Source: Mycolicibacterium senegalense
GTDB taxonomy: Bacteria; Actinomycetota; Actinomycetes; Mycobacteriales; Mycobacteriaceae
Assembly (NCBI RefSeq): GCF_019645875.1
Contig: NZ_CP081000.1
Coordinates: 3,782,001-3,846,000, forward strand
Length of the DNA stretch: 64,000 nt
Direction of reading: 5' to 3'
The translations under genes and the position numbers were made by a program. Shown piece after piece: positions 34,272-43,395 of the stretch (position 1 is the stretch's first letter; every line of letters starts with the position of its first letter). Under the pieces are notes generated by a model, which searched no databases, was not told the DNA's origin, and saw only the letters and a list, made by a program, of their open reading frames with translations.

Positions 34272-35765
34272 TCACTTGTTCTCGGGGAAGCCGAGGTTGA
34301 TGCCGCCGTGGCTGGGGTCCAGCCAGCGGGTGGTGATGGCCTTGGTGCGGGTGAAGAAGTGCACGCCCTCGGTGCCGTGGGCGTGGCTGTCACCGAACAG
34401 TGACGCCTTCCAACCGCCGAAACTGAAGTAGGCCATCGGAACCGGGATCGGCACGTTGATGCCGACCATGCCGACCTCGACTTCGTTCTGGAACCGCCGT
34501 GCGGCGCGGCCGTCGTTGGTGAAGATCGCGGTGCCGTTGCCGTAGGGGTTGTTGTTGATCAACTCAAGCGCTTCGTCGTAGGTCTCGACCCGCAGCACCG
34601 ACAGCACCGGGCCGAAGATCTCGTCGGTGTAGACGCTCATCTGCGGGGTGACGTTGTCGAGCAGGGTCGGGCCGAGCCAGAATCCGTCGGCTCCACCGTT
34701 GGCGATGACGGTGCGGCCGTCGAGCACGACCTTGGCGCCGTCGGACTCGCCGGCATCGATGTAGGAGGCGACCTTGTCGCGGTGGACCTTGGTGACCAGC
34801 GGGCCCATGTCCGAGTCCTTGGTGCCGTCGCCGGTCTTGATGGTCGCGGCCCGCTCGGCGATCTTGGCCACCAGATCGTCGGCGATCGGGCCGACCGCCA
34901 CGGCGGCCGAAATCGCCATGCAGCGCTCCCCGGCCGAACCGAAACCGGCGTTGACCATCGCATCGGCAGCCAGGTCCAGATCGGCGTCGGGCAGGATCAC
35001 CGCGTGGTTCTTGGCGCCGCCGAGGGCCTGCACCCGCTTGCCGGCCGCAGTGGCCGTGGCATAGACGTACTGCGCGATCGGGGTGGACCCGACGAACGAG
35101 ATCGCCTTGATCTTGGGGTTGGTCAGCAACTCGTCGACCGCGGTCTTGTCGCCCTGCAGCACGTTGAACACGCCCTCGGGCAGGCCGGCCTCGGCCCACA
35201 GCCGGGCCATCCACAGCGATGACGACGGGTCCTTCTCAGAGGGCTTGAGCACCACGGTGTTGCCCGCGGCGATGGCGATCGGGAAGAACCACATCGGCAC
35301 CATGGCCGGGAAGTTGAACGGCGAGATGATGCCTACCGGCCCCAGCGGCTGCAGCACCGAGTGCACGTCCACGTTGGTCGAGGCGTTCTCGGTGAACCCG
35401 CCCTTGAGAAGACTCGGGATGCCGCAAGCGAATTCGACGACCTCGAGGCCACGGCTCACCTCACCGAGGGCATCGGAGAGCACCTTGCCGTGCTCGGCGG
35501 TGATCAGCGCGGCCAGCTCGTCCTTGCGGGCGTTGAGCAATTCCCGGAATGCGAACAGCACCGAGGTGCGCTTGGCCAGCGACGTGTCACGCCAGCCCGG
35601 GAACGCCGCCACGGCGGCGTCGATCACGGCACGCGCGTCATCCACACTGGCCAGGGCGACCTCGCCGGTGACCGCGCCCGTCGCCGGGTTGGTCACCGGG
35701 GCCGTAGCTGTCGACGTGCCGGCGAAGACCTTGCCGTCGCGCCAGTGCTGGATGACATTGCTCAT
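34272..35765 (-). CDS. mmsA: Methylmalonate/malonate-semialdehyde dehydrogenase (CoA-acylating)
   Basis: Oxidises (methyl)malonate semialdehyde to propionyl- or acetyl-CoA with NAD and CoA, in valine, myo-inositol or beta-alanine breakdown. It has 497 residues, the family length, and begins MSNVIQHWRDGKVFAG. The catalytic cysteine is Cys282 in SAGERCMAISAAV, the hallmark of this ALDH branch. KPSEKDPSSSLWMA and SFVGSTPIAQYVY form the nucleotide-binding site, and the HGTEGVHFFTRTK end is typical. First gene of a two-gene operon with the transaminase. Confidence 0.95.
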   Translation of the reverse strand: MSNVIQHWRDGKVFAGTSTATAPVTNPATGAVTGEVALASVDDARAVIDAAVAAFPGWRDTSLAKRTSVLFAFRELLNARKDELAALITAEHGKVLSDALGEVSRGLEVVEFACGIPSLLKGGFTENASTNVDVHSVLQPLGPVGIISPFNFPAMVPMWFFPIAIAAGNTVVLKPSEKDPSSSLWMARLWAEAGLPEGVFNVLQGDKTAVDELLTNPKIKAISFVGSTPIAQYVYATATAAGKRVQALGGAKNHAVILPDADLDLAADAMVNAGFGSAGERCMAISAAVAVGPIADDLVAKIAERAATIKTGDGTKDSDMGPLVTKVHRDKVASYIDAGESDGAKVVLDGRTVIANGGADGFWLGPTLLDNVTPQMSVYTDEIFGPVLSVLRVETYDEALELINNNPYGNGTAIFTNDGRAARRFQNEVEVGMVGINVPIPVPMAYFSFGGWKASLFGDSHAHGTEGVHFFTRTKAITTRWLDPSHGGINLGFPENK

Positions 35766-35864
35766 GGAACCGAACCTTCCTGTGGCTTTGGGGTACGGCT
35801 ACTACTCTGAGCCACTGCCGGCACCGCAGAAGCTATCAACCTGTAAGGCCGATTTGCGCGTTCA

Positions 35865-35877
35865 TTACACTTTGTAA
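35865..35877 (+). promoter_or_regulatory. Dyad and -10 element abutting the PucR start codon
   Basis: TTACA-CTT-TGTAA is a perfect 13-base dyad ending exactly at the PucR ATG (35878). Inside it TACACT (35866-35871) fits the mycobacterial -10 pattern, and a start about seven bases on would fall on the A of the ATG, so the message is probably leaderless. A further TGTAA half-site lies at 35842-35846. The 112-base gap also serves the divergent mmsA operon, so the dyad may be the PucR operator. Confidence 0.5.
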
Positions 35878-37482
35878 ATGATCCCGACCGTGCGTGACAT
35901 CATCGCGCTGCCGGTGGTGCAAGCCGGGGAGCCCGAGGTGCTCAGCGCGCAACAACTCGATCGGCCGGTGCGCTGGGTACACGTCAGCGACATGCCCGAC
36001 CTCGCCGGCCTACTGCAAGGCGGCGAACTCGTGCTCACCACGGGCGCCGCCCTGCGCGACGCACCCCGCGACTACCTCCGCCGGATGCAGCGCGCCGGCG
36101 TCGTCGGCGTGGTGGTCGAGCTGGGCACCCGCATCGACTCGCTACCCCGCAACGTCGGGGATATGGCCCAAACCCTCGGTCTGGCACTCGTCGTGCTGCA
36201 TCGCGAGACCAAGTTCGTCGAAGTCACCGAAGCGGTGCACCGGCTGATCGTGGCCGACCAGTACGAGGAACTCGAGTTCGCCCATCGCACCCACAAGACC
36301 TTCACCGAGTTGAGCATGAAGCGCCCGACGATGGCGGACATCGTGCGTGCAGCAGCAGAGATGACCGACGAATCGGTGGTCCTCGAGGACCTCTCGCACC
36401 AGGTGCTGGCCATCTTCCCTCGCAACGAGCCGGCCACCGCGGTGCTCTCCGATTGGCAGCGGCGATCCCGGGCCATGACCGAACCGTGGGCCACCACCGC
36501 CGTCGGCCCTCGCACCGAGGAGTGGGGCCGGCTGATCGTGCCGCACGCCCCGTCCGCACCAGCCAAGACCACGATGGTTCTGGAACGCGCCGCCCAGGCG
36601 CTGGCCCTGCACCGCATGGCCGAACGTGGCCGGTCCGGCCTCGAGCATCAGGCCCAGAGCGGGTTGATCGACGACGTGCTGGGCGGGCGGATCGACGACG
36701 ACCGCGAGGCCGACGCCCGAGCACTGGCGCTCGGCCTGCGGGCCGGCGGACCCTACGTGCCCGCCACGATCCGTGTCGGTGCGCCGCCGGACCGGATTGA
36801 CCCGGTCGCCACCCAACGCCGCAACATCCGCATCCTCGACGCGGTCACCCACGGCGTGAAAGCCCAAGGGCACAGCGCGATCTGCTCGATCCGGCGAGAC
36901 GGCGAGATCGGCCTGGTATTGGCGCTGAACCCACGACGCGGGTTGAGTACCGATACCGCGCTCGGCCGTCTGGCCGAAGGCTGGCGAGAGGCCATCGCCC
37001 GCGGCGGCGACACCGACAAAGTGGTCATCGCGATCGGCGGTGACACCGCAGCATTCGCCGATGCGGTGCACGGTTTGCGCGAGGCCGCCCACGTCGCCGA
37101 GGTCGCGGCGTCGATGCCGGATCTGACACGCCGCTTCGTGCGTGCCTCCGATGTGCGGCTGCGCGGGCTGATCACGCTGCTGCTCGACGATCCGCGGGTG
37201 CAGATGTTCGCCGAAACCGAGCTCAAGACCCTGCTGATCCACGACGCCGCCCAAGGCAGTGACGACGTCGAAGTGCTGCGCGGCTACCTGGAACTCGCAG
37301 GCAACAAGTCCGCGTTGGCCAAACGTCTCCACATGAGCCGCCCGGCCCTCTACAGCCGGTTGGCCTCCATCGAACGCCGGCTGGGCGTCAACCTCGACGA
37401 CGGTGAATCGATGACGTCACTGCACGTGGCGCTGCTGGTCCTCGACGCGCAACGCAGTTCGGCATCGCCGCCGGCGCGCTGA
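35878..37482 (+). CDS. PucR-family transcriptional regulator
   Basis: 534 residues. The N-terminal PucR/purine-catabolism-type domain begins MIPTVRDIIALPVVQAGEPE and includes WVHVSDMPDLAGLLQGGELVL. A middle GGDEF-like region follows. The C-terminal HTH (about residues 460-515) has ELAGNKSALAKRLHMSRPAL and YSRLASIERRLGVNLDD. Members of this family activate genes for purine, proline or GABA catabolism. It is divergent from mmsA and the transaminase, so it probably senses the omega-amino acid or its semialdehyde and controls that operon. Confidence 0.9.
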   Translation: MIPTVRDIIALPVVQAGEPEVLSAQQLDRPVRWVHVSDMPDLAGLLQGGELVLTTGAALRDAPRDYLRRMQRAGVVGVVVELGTRIDSLPRNVGDMAQTLGLALVVLHRETKFVEVTEAVHRLIVADQYEELEFAHRTHKTFTELSMKRPTMADIVRAAAEMTDESVVLEDLSHQVLAIFPRNEPATAVLSDWQRRSRAMTEPWATTAVGPRTEEWGRLIVPHAPSAPAKTTMVLERAAQALALHRMAERGRSGLEHQAQSGLIDDVLGGRIDDDREADARALALGLRAGGPYVPATIRVGAPPDRIDPVATQRRNIRILDAVTHGVKAQGHSAICSIRRDGEIGLVLALNPRRGLSTDTALGRLAEGWREAIARGGDTDKVVIAIGGDTAAFADAVHGLREAAHVAEVAASMPDLTRRFVRASDVRLRGLITLLLDDPRVQMFAETELKTLLIHDAAQGSDDVEVLRGYLELAGNKSALAKRLHMSRPALYSRLASIERRLGVNLDDGESMTSLHVALLVLDAQRSSASPPAR

Positions 37483-37509
37483 ACCGGCAGCGGCACCCAT
37501 ACTGATGCC

Positions 37510-37896
37510 ATGGCTGATCGCAACGTGCTGGGCGGCCCGCTGCAGGAATGCGGCACCGACCCGCTCACCGGCTTCTACCGCGACGGGTGCTGCTCCACCG
37601 GCGACGCCGACGCGGGCCGGCACACCATCTGCGCCGTGGTGACGGCCGAGTTCCTCGAACATCAGCGGTCCATCGGAAACGACCTGTCGACGCCGGCACC
37701 GCAGTACCGATTTCCCGGCCTGACGCCAGGAGACCGCTGGTGTGTCACCGTGGTCAACTGGCTACGCGCCCACAATGACGGCCAGGCGGCCCCGGTGGTG
37801 CTGGCTGCCACCCATGAACGCACGCTTGAGCTGGTGCCGCTCGACATCCTTGCGCAATACGCCGTCGATGTGCCGGACGACCTGGGCAGCCTCTGA
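37510..37896 (+). CDS. DUF2237 family protein
   Basis: 128 residues, cytosolic, with no signal or membrane segment. It begins MADRNVLGGPLQECGTDPLTGFYRDGCC, which is the conserved family core, with CTTG-like cysteines and HTICAVVTAEFLEHQ, and ends with a conserved VPLDILAQYAV stretch. The family is widespread in bacteria and without assigned function. It lies between PucR and SelO on the same strand, 19 bases before the latter. Confidence 0.85.
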   Translation: MADRNVLGGPLQECGTDPLTGFYRDGCCSTGDADAGRHTICAVVTAEFLEHQRSIGNDLSTPAPQYRFPGLTPGDRWCVTVVNWLRAHNDGQAAPVVLAATHERTLELVPLDILAQYAVDVPDDLGSL

Positions 37897-37915
37897 GACT
37901 CCGTAGGCTCGAGAG

Positions 37916-39370
37916 GTGAGCGTCGCATCCGAACCGACCGTCGTGCTCGACAACCGCTTCGCCCGCGCACTGCCCGAAATGGCCGTCGCGTGGCGGGCCG
38001 AGGAAACTCCGGCACCGCGGTTGCTCGCACTGAACGAGAAGCTGGCAGCCGAACTCGGCCTCGACACGGCCTGGTTGCACACACCCGGCGGGCTCGGCCT
38101 GCTGACGGGCACCGTTGTGCCCGATGGCGCCACCCCCGTCGCCCAGGCCTATGCCGGGCACCAGTTCGGCGGATACGTCCCGCGCCTGGGCGATGGCCGC
38201 GCCCTGCTGCTCGGGGAACTCGTCGACTCCCACGGCCGACCCCGCGACCTGCATCTGAAAGGTTCGGGACGAACCCCGTTCGCCCGAGGCGGCGACGGCC
38301 TGGCCGTCGTCGGGCCCATGCTGCGTGAGTACATCGTCAGCGAAGCAATGCACGCGATGGGCATTCCCACCACGCGTGCCCTGGCCGTAGTGGCCACCGG
38401 ACGGGACGTCCAGCGCGACACCTTGCTGCCGGGCGCCGTCCTGGCCAGGATCGCCGACAGTCATCTGCGGGTCGGAAGCTTCCAGTACGCCTCCGCATAT
38501 GCCCAGGCTGCCGGTGACCTCGGCCTGCTGCGCCGGCTGGCCGACCACGCGATCGAGCGGCACCACCCGCACGCCGCGGGTGCCGACAACCCCTATCTGG
38601 CGCTGTACGAGGCTGTCGTCTCGGCACAGGCCTCGCTGCTGGCCCGCTGGATGCTGGTCGGATTCGTGCACGGCGTGATGAACACCGACAACATGACCAT
38701 CTCCGGTGAGACCATCGACTACGGGCCGTGCGCATTCATGGAGAGTTTTGATCCCGCAACGGTATTCAGCTCGATCGACCACGGCGGCCGCTACGCCTAC
38801 GGCAACCAGCCGACCGTGGCGGCATGGAACCTGGCCCGCTTCGCCGAGACTCTGCTTCCCCTGCTCGCCGACGAGGGCGATCAGGCCGTCGAGCTGGCCA
38901 CCGGCGCGCTGCAGAAATTCGGGCCCCAGTTCGAGGCGGCGTGGTCGACGGGCATGCGCGCCAAGCTCGGCTTGTCCGCCGATGTCGACGACCATGCGGC
39001 TCGCACACTGATCGACGACATGCTCGCGCTGTTGCAGCAGAACCGAACTGATTACACATCGTTCTTTCGCGACCTCGGTCGGGCAGCACGCGGAGAAGCC
39101 GCGATCCCGGGCGAGTTCGACCAGTGGTCGGCACGGTGGCAGAACCTGCACCCCGACACCGCCGCGATGGATCGGGTCAACCCCGTCTACATACCCCGCA
39201 ATCACCTGGTCGAGGAAGCATTGGCGGCGGCGACCGCCGGTGACCCGCAACCGCTGCGGCACCTCATGGATGCCCTCGCGGCGCCCTACGACGAGCGTCC
39301 CGGGCTGGAGCGTTTTGCCGCACCGGCACCCGCCGACTTCGGCGCCTACCGCACGTTCTGCGGAACCTGA
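37916..39370 (+). CDS. selO: Protein adenylyltransferase SelO (YdiU family)
   Basis: A 484-residue pseudokinase-fold enzyme that transfers AMP to hydroxyl side chains, a redox-linked post-translational modification. Characteristic segments are AQAYAGHQFGGYVPRLGDGRA, split as AYAGHQFGG and PRLGDGRA, then DLHLKGSGRTPFARGGDG, GVMNTDNMTISGETIDYGP (metal site) and IDHGGRYAYGNQP. The C-terminus ends FCGT, with a cysteine near the end as in many SelO proteins; no selenocysteine is encoded. The start is GTG 37916. Confidence 0.93.
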   Translation: MSVASEPTVVLDNRFARALPEMAVAWRAEETPAPRLLALNEKLAAELGLDTAWLHTPGGLGLLTGTVVPDGATPVAQAYAGHQFGGYVPRLGDGRALLLGELVDSHGRPRDLHLKGSGRTPFARGGDGLAVVGPMLREYIVSEAMHAMGIPTTRALAVVATGRDVQRDTLLPGAVLARIADSHLRVGSFQYASAYAQAAGDLGLLRRLADHAIERHHPHAAGADNPYLALYEAVVSAQASLLARWMLVGFVHGVMNTDNMTISGETIDYGPCAFMESFDPATVFSSIDHGGRYAYGNQPTVAAWNLARFAETLLPLLADEGDQAVELATGALQKFGPQFEAAWSTGMRAKLGLSADVDDHAARTLIDDMLALLQQNRTDYTSFFRDLGRAARGEAAIPGEFDQWSARWQNLHPDTAAMDRVNPVYIPRNHLVEEALAAATAGDPQPLRHLMDALAAPYDERPGLERFAAPAPADFGAYRTFCGT

Positions 39371-39394
39371 CGATCAGCCGCTACCGTAGGTCCG

Positions 39395-40099
39395 GTGACG
39401 ACGATCACGATGGACACCCCGGCCGGTCCTATCGACGCTCTGCTCAACAGTCCCGGTGGCGACGGGCCGTGGCCCGGGGTGGTGATCATCCACGATGCGA
39501 TCGGATACGGGCCTGACAACGAGGCCATCTCCGAACGCGTCGCTGCTGCGGGCTATCTCGCGCTCACGCCGAATCTCTATTCGCGCGGTGGTCGAGCCCG
39601 CTGTATCACCCGGGTGATGCGGGAACTGATGACCCAACGCGGCCGGGCGCTCGACGACATCCTGGCCGCGCGCGATCACCTGCGTTCACACGCAAAATGC
39701 ACCGGAGCGGTCGGCATCGCGGGCTTCTGCATGGGAGGACAGTTCGCGCTCATGCTGGGCCCCAAAGGTTTTGGCGCCTCCGCACCGTTCTACGGCACTC
39801 CGCTGCCGCGGCATCTCGCCCAGACTCTGGACGCGTCGTGTCCTGTGGTGGCCAGCTTCGGCCGGCGCGACCCGATAGGCATCGGCGCGCCCGCTCGCCT
39901 CCAGCGCATCGTCGACGACAAGAACATCCCGGCCGACATCAAGGTCTACCCCGACGCCGGGCACAGCTTCGCCAACCAGCTGCCCGGGCAGGCATTTCTG
40001 CGGATCACCGGATTCGGCTACAACGAGGCCGCCACTGCCGACGCCTGGTCGCGGGTGTTCGCGTTCTTCGACGAGCACCTGGCCGCTACAGCCAACTGA
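39395..40099 (+). CDS. Dienelactone hydrolase family protein
   Basis: A 234-residue alpha/beta hydrolase. The nucleophile is cysteine in AGFCMGGQFAL (G-x-C-x-G-G), the typical dienelactone hydrolase replacement of Ser. Acid and base are Asp in VASFGRRDPIG and His in PDAGHSFANQ. Dienelactone hydrolases open lactone rings in aromatic degradation, but most chromosomal homologues have unknown substrates. GTG 39395 is used; ATG 39410 is also possible. The 3' end overlaps the convergent M20 gene by 14 bases. Confidence 0.87.
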   Translation: MTTITMDTPAGPIDALLNSPGGDGPWPGVVIIHDAIGYGPDNEAISERVAAAGYLALTPNLYSRGGRARCITRVMRELMTQRGRALDDILAARDHLRSHAKCTGAVGIAGFCMGGQFALMLGPKGFGASAPFYGTPLPRHLAQTLDASCPVVASFGRRDPIGIGAPARLQRIVDDKNIPADIKVYPDAGHSFANQLPGQAFLRITGFGYNEAATADAWSRVFAFFDEHLAATAN

Positions 40100-41339
40100 G
40101 CCCGGCCACCACGAGTGCCTGGGTGCCGGTGTCCAACGTCGGCTGGATCGCCGGGGCGAAACTCGGTGAATGGTTGACCGGGATGTCGGCGCCGACCCGA
40201 CCCGCATCGACGGCGGTCCGGTACACCTTTTCGTCGATACCGCCGAAGCCCCAGTAGGTATAGGGCACGCCGAGCGCGTTGGGGATGTCGCTGAAATCCT
40301 CACTGGCAGCCTGCGGCCCCATGGTGGCAGCCCGGGACCCGAAGAACTCGCTGAACCCTGAACGCACCCGTTCGGTCACCGCCTCGTCGTTGACCGTCGG
40401 CGGAAAACTGTCGTACAACTCGAACTCGGGTTCGCGCGGGGAACCGGATGCCTGGCATTCGGCCACCACGACCCGCCTGATCGCATCGAGCACCGACGTC
40501 CGCACCGTCGCGTCATACGTCCGCAGATTGAGTTGCAGCACAGCGTGATCGCCGATGACGTTGCTCTTCTCACCGCTGTGGATACTGCCGACGGTCAGCA
40601 CCACCGTCTCCGTCGCGGCCACCTCACGGGACACGATCATCTGGAGCCGGATCACGATCATCGCCGCCAGCACCACCGGATCCACCGTCGCCTGTGGCAT
40701 CGAACCGTGCCCGCCCCGTCCGTAGACGGTGATGCGCATGCTGTCCGCGGCTGCCAGCGCCGGACCGGTGCAGATCGCGACATATCCGGCGGGCGCGGGC
40801 CCCACGTGTTGAGCCAGCGCCACATCGACCGGGCCGATCAGGTCGGCCAGACCGTCGTCGACCATCGCCTTGGCGCCGTCACCGACCTCCTCGGCCGGCT
40901 GAAAAAGGGCAATCACGGTGCCCCGCCAGTGATCTGTGGCCTGAGCGAACAAATCGGCCGCACCCAACAGGCACGTCACGTGCATGTCATGGCCACACGC
41001 GTGCATGACACGCTCCTGAGAGCTGGCATACGGCAGACCGGTTGCCTCGGTCACCGGTAAGGCGTCCATGTCCGCCCGTAACAGCACCGCGGGCCCCTCG
41101 CCGTTGCGCAGCACTCCGATCACGCCCGTCCCGCCGACACCTTCGTGAACGGTCAGCCCGGACTCCCGCAGACGCGCGGCGACCACGCCGGCCGTACGCC
41201 GTTCCTGATGCGAGAGTTCCGGATGCTGGTGCAGATCCCGGTACAGCGGCTCCTGCCACGACCGGATCTCGGGCAGGCGGGCCAGGACTTCATCGGCGCG
41301 GCGGCGAATATCGTCGGAACCCGTACTGACCGTCGCCAC
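40086..41339 (-). CDS. M20D-family amidohydrolase/peptidase
   Basis: 417 residues, related to hippurate and N-acyl-amino acid hydrolases with a binuclear metal site. DLHQHPELSHQE is the N-terminal family mark. Metal ligands are in VMHACGHDMHVTCLLG (Cys and His) and QPAEEVGDGAKAM (Glu pair). ASEDFSDIPNALGVPYTYWG carries a C-terminal ligand motif. The GTG start at 41339 has AGGAGG ten bases upstream. It lies 22 bases after the DUF2469 gene on the same strand. Its substrate is unknown, probably an N-acylated amino acid. Confidence 0.92.
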   Translation of the reverse strand: MATVSTGSDDIRRRADEVLARLPEIRSWQEPLYRDLHQHPELSHQERRTAGVVAARLRESGLTVHEGVGGTGVIGVLRNGEGPAVLLRADMDALPVTEATGLPYASSQERVMHACGHDMHVTCLLGAADLFAQATDHWRGTVIALFQPAEEVGDGAKAMVDDGLADLIGPVDVALAQHVGPAPAGYVAICTGPALAAADSMRITVYGRGGHGSMPQATVDPVVLAAMIVIRLQMIVSREVAATETVVLTVGSIHSGEKSNVIGDHAVLQLNLRTYDATVRTSVLDAIRRVVVAECQASGSPREPEFELYDSFPPTVNDEAVTERVRSGFSEFFGSRAATMGPQAASEDFSDIPNALGVPYTYWGFGGIDEKVYRTAVDAGRVGADIPVNHSPSFAPAIQPTLDTGTQALVVAGLSWL

Positions 41340-41361
41340 CGTGTCGTCCTCCTGTTCGCGG

Positions 41362-41667
41362 CTACTCCGGTAGCCGCAACTCGGGCTTCTCGACCTCTTC
41401 GATGTTCACGTCCTTGAACGTGATGACCCGCACCTGTTTGACGAACCGCGCCGGCCGGTACATGTCCCACACCCAGGCGTCGGCAAGCCTCAACTCGAAG
41501 TAGACCTCACCGTCGGAGTTTCGCGGAATCAGCTCAACGCTGTTGGCCAGGTAGAACCGGCGCTCGGTCTCGACGACGTAGCTGAACTGACCGACGATGT
41601 CCTTGTATTCGCGGTACAGCGAGAGCTCCATCTCGGTTTCGTACTTCTCGAGATCCTCGGCGCTCAT
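41362..41667 (-). CDS. DUF2469 family protein
   Basis: 101 residues, soluble and acidic. It begins MSAEDLEKYETEMELSLYRE and continues with FSYVVETERRFYLAN and MYRPARFVKQVRVITFKDVN, the conserved core of this actinobacterial family (Rv2901c in M. tuberculosis, from memory). It follows rnhB by 55 bases in the rplS-lepB-rnhB group, and this linkage is conserved in actinobacteria. No function is assigned. Confidence 0.92.
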   Translation of the reverse strand: MSAEDLEKYETEMELSLYREYKDIVGQFSYVVETERRFYLANSVELIPRNSDGEVYFELRLADAWVWDMYRPARFVKQVRVITFKDVNIEEVEKPELRLPE

Positions 41668-41722
41668 CTGGTGTGCTGTCCTTCTCGTTGTGCTGATGCC
41701 CTGTCGACCATCTTTGCGTACG

Positions 41723-42460
41723 TCACTTCAGCATGCCCCATTGGTGCCGCCTCGCGTCGTACGTCTGTATCTCTGCGGCCCGCCGCACGCCGGTAATCTC
41801 TGCGGCCCGCCGCACGTTCACATACGAGTGGCGGTGCTGCACACACGGCCCCAACTCCGCCAGGGCCGCGGAGTGTGCGGGGGTGCTGTATCCCTTGTGC
41901 TCGGCGAAACCGTAGCCGGGATGGTGTTGCTCCATCTCGACCATCAACCGGTCACGGCTCACCTTGGCCAGCACGCTGGCCGCGGCGATACACGCAGCCG
42001 CGGCGTCTCCCCCGATCACCGGCAGCGACGGCACCGCCAGGCCCGGAACCCGGAAGCCGTCGGACAGCACGTAACCGGGCCGCAGCGACAAGCCCGCCAC
42101 CGCCCGCCGCATGCCCTCGATGTTGGCCACATGGACCCCGAGCCGGTCCACCTCGTCGGAGGGAATGAACACCACGTGGTACGCCAGCGCGTACCGGCGG
42201 ATCAGCGGAAACAACCGCTCCCGTTCCCGCTCGCCCAGCTTTTTCGAATCGTCGAGGGAGGCCAGGCTGTCCATCCGATTGGGGCCGAGCACACAGGCGG
42301 CCACCACCAGCGGCCCCGCGCAGGCCCCGCGCCCCACCTCGTCCACCCCGGCGACGGGGCCCAAGCCGTTGCGGTACAACGCGGATTCCAGCGTGCGCAG
42401 GCCGGACGACCGCCGGATCACGGTCCGAGGCGGCCACGACGTCTTCACCACCGGAGGCAC
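41723..42460 (-). CDS. rnhB: Ribonuclease HII
   Basis: Cuts RNA in RNA-DNA hybrids and removes single ribonucleotides from DNA. It has 245 residues. The active site begins at Asp40-Glu41 in GVDEVGRGACAGPLV, with further acidic residues at LSDGFRVPGL and in the IAAASVLAKVSRDRLM region. It lies 10 bases downstream of lepB. The C-terminal extension after NVRRAAEI differs from the M. tuberculosis tail, from memory, and contains a duplicated nine-codon unit (VRRAAEI twice) matching a DNA repeat in this gene. Confidence 0.95.
   Translation of the reverse strand: MPPVVKTSWPPRTVIRRSSGLRTLESALYRNGLGPVAGVDEVGRGACAGPLVVAACVLGPNRMDSLASLDDSKKLGERERERLFPLIRRYALAYHVVFIPSDEVDRLGVHVANIEGMRRAVAGLSLRPGYVLSDGFRVPGLAVPSLPVIGGDAAAACIAAASVLAKVSRDRLMVEMEQHHPGYGFAEHKGYSTPAHSAALAELGPCVQHRHSYVNVRRAAEITGVRRAAEIQTYDARRHQWGMLK
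41769..41816. repeat. Tandem direct repeat in the 3' end of rnhB
   Basis: Two identical 21-base copies, 41769-41789 and 41796-41816, beginning ATCTCTGCGGCCCG, with a 27-base period. Because 27 is a multiple of three, the duplication stays in frame and encodes RRAAEI twice in the RNase HII tail. It looks like a local replication-slippage duplication. Confidence 0.9.
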
Positions 42461-42470
42461 CGGGCAGCTC

Positions 42471-43328
42471 CTAGGAGTCGGTCTGCGGGTTCCCGCCAGC
42501 GATACCGCCCCAGCGCGACGGCGGCCAAGCGATGAACCGTGCCTTTCCGATTACATTCTCCACCGGAACTGTGCCGGCCATCGGATCACCGGTACACAAC
42601 AAACCTTCGCGGGCGTCGGCGGGGAGATTGCTGCAGTGCACCCGCGAGTCGGCCGAGTGGGTCCGGTTGTCGCCCATCACCCACAGGCGATCGGGCGGGA
42701 CCGTGACCGGACCGAACTCATTGCCAAGACACGGATAGACATTCGGGTCGGCCATCATGGTGGCCGGATCCAGATATGGCTCGTTCAGCCGTTTGCCGTC
42801 GACCGTCAGACCGGTGTCGGCACGGCACTGCACGGTCTGGCCGCCGGTCGCAATCACCCGCTTGACCAGGTCGTTCTCATCCGGCGGCACAAAACCCACA
42901 AACGAGAGGGCGTTCTGTACCCAACGGATGGCGGTGTTGTCCGACCGGATGGACTTGTAACCGATGTTCCACGACGGCGGGCCTTTGAAGACCACCACAT
43001 CACCGGGCTCGGGCTTCGAGAACCGGTAGGTCACCTTGTCGACCATGATGCGGTCACCCACACAGCCGGCGCAGCCGTGCAGCGTGGGCTCCATGGACTC
43101 CGACGGGATCAGATACGGCCTGGCGATGAACGTCAGCGTCACGTAGTACAACACCAGCGCGATGCTGGCCAGAATCGCGATCTCACGCGCCGTGGAATGC
43201 TTGCGCTTCGGCGACTCGTCCGGCGTTTCGCCGCCGGACTCCGGCGGGGCTGAAGCGGAATCTGAGGCCGAGTCGGCGTCGAGGTCGCCCTCCGAGCGCG
43301 CGTCAGCAGAGTCGGTGGGTCCGGTCAC
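42471..43328 (-). CDS. lepB: Signal peptidase I
   Basis: Cleaves signal peptides from Sec and Tat secreted proteins at the outer face of the membrane. It has 285 residues from GTG 43328, since a longer frame would run into rplS. An acidic, serine-rich N-terminal region (1-40) precedes one membrane anchor (about 50-70). The catalytic Ser78 is in IPSESMEPTL and Lys156 in DLVKRVIATGG; LWVMGDNRTHSADSR is the conserved box D/E. It is between rplS and rnhB, as in other actinobacteria. Confidence 0.95.
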   Translation of the reverse strand: MTGPTDSADARSEGDLDADSASDSASAPPESGGETPDESPKRKHSTAREIAILASIALVLYYVTLTFIARPYLIPSESMEPTLHGCAGCVGDRIMVDKVTYRFSKPEPGDVVVFKGPPSWNIGYKSIRSDNTAIRWVQNALSFVGFVPPDENDLVKRVIATGGQTVQCRADTGLTVDGKRLNEPYLDPATMMADPNVYPCLGNEFGPVTVPPDRLWVMGDNRTHSADSRVHCSNLPADAREGLLCTGDPMAGTVPVENVIGKARFIAWPPSRWGGIAGGNPQTDS

Positions 43329-43395
43329 AGGCACCACAGTAGCGAGCGTCGTGACCGGTCCCGCGACGAGAGCTTCGTCAGGCGGAGCAGCGCGC

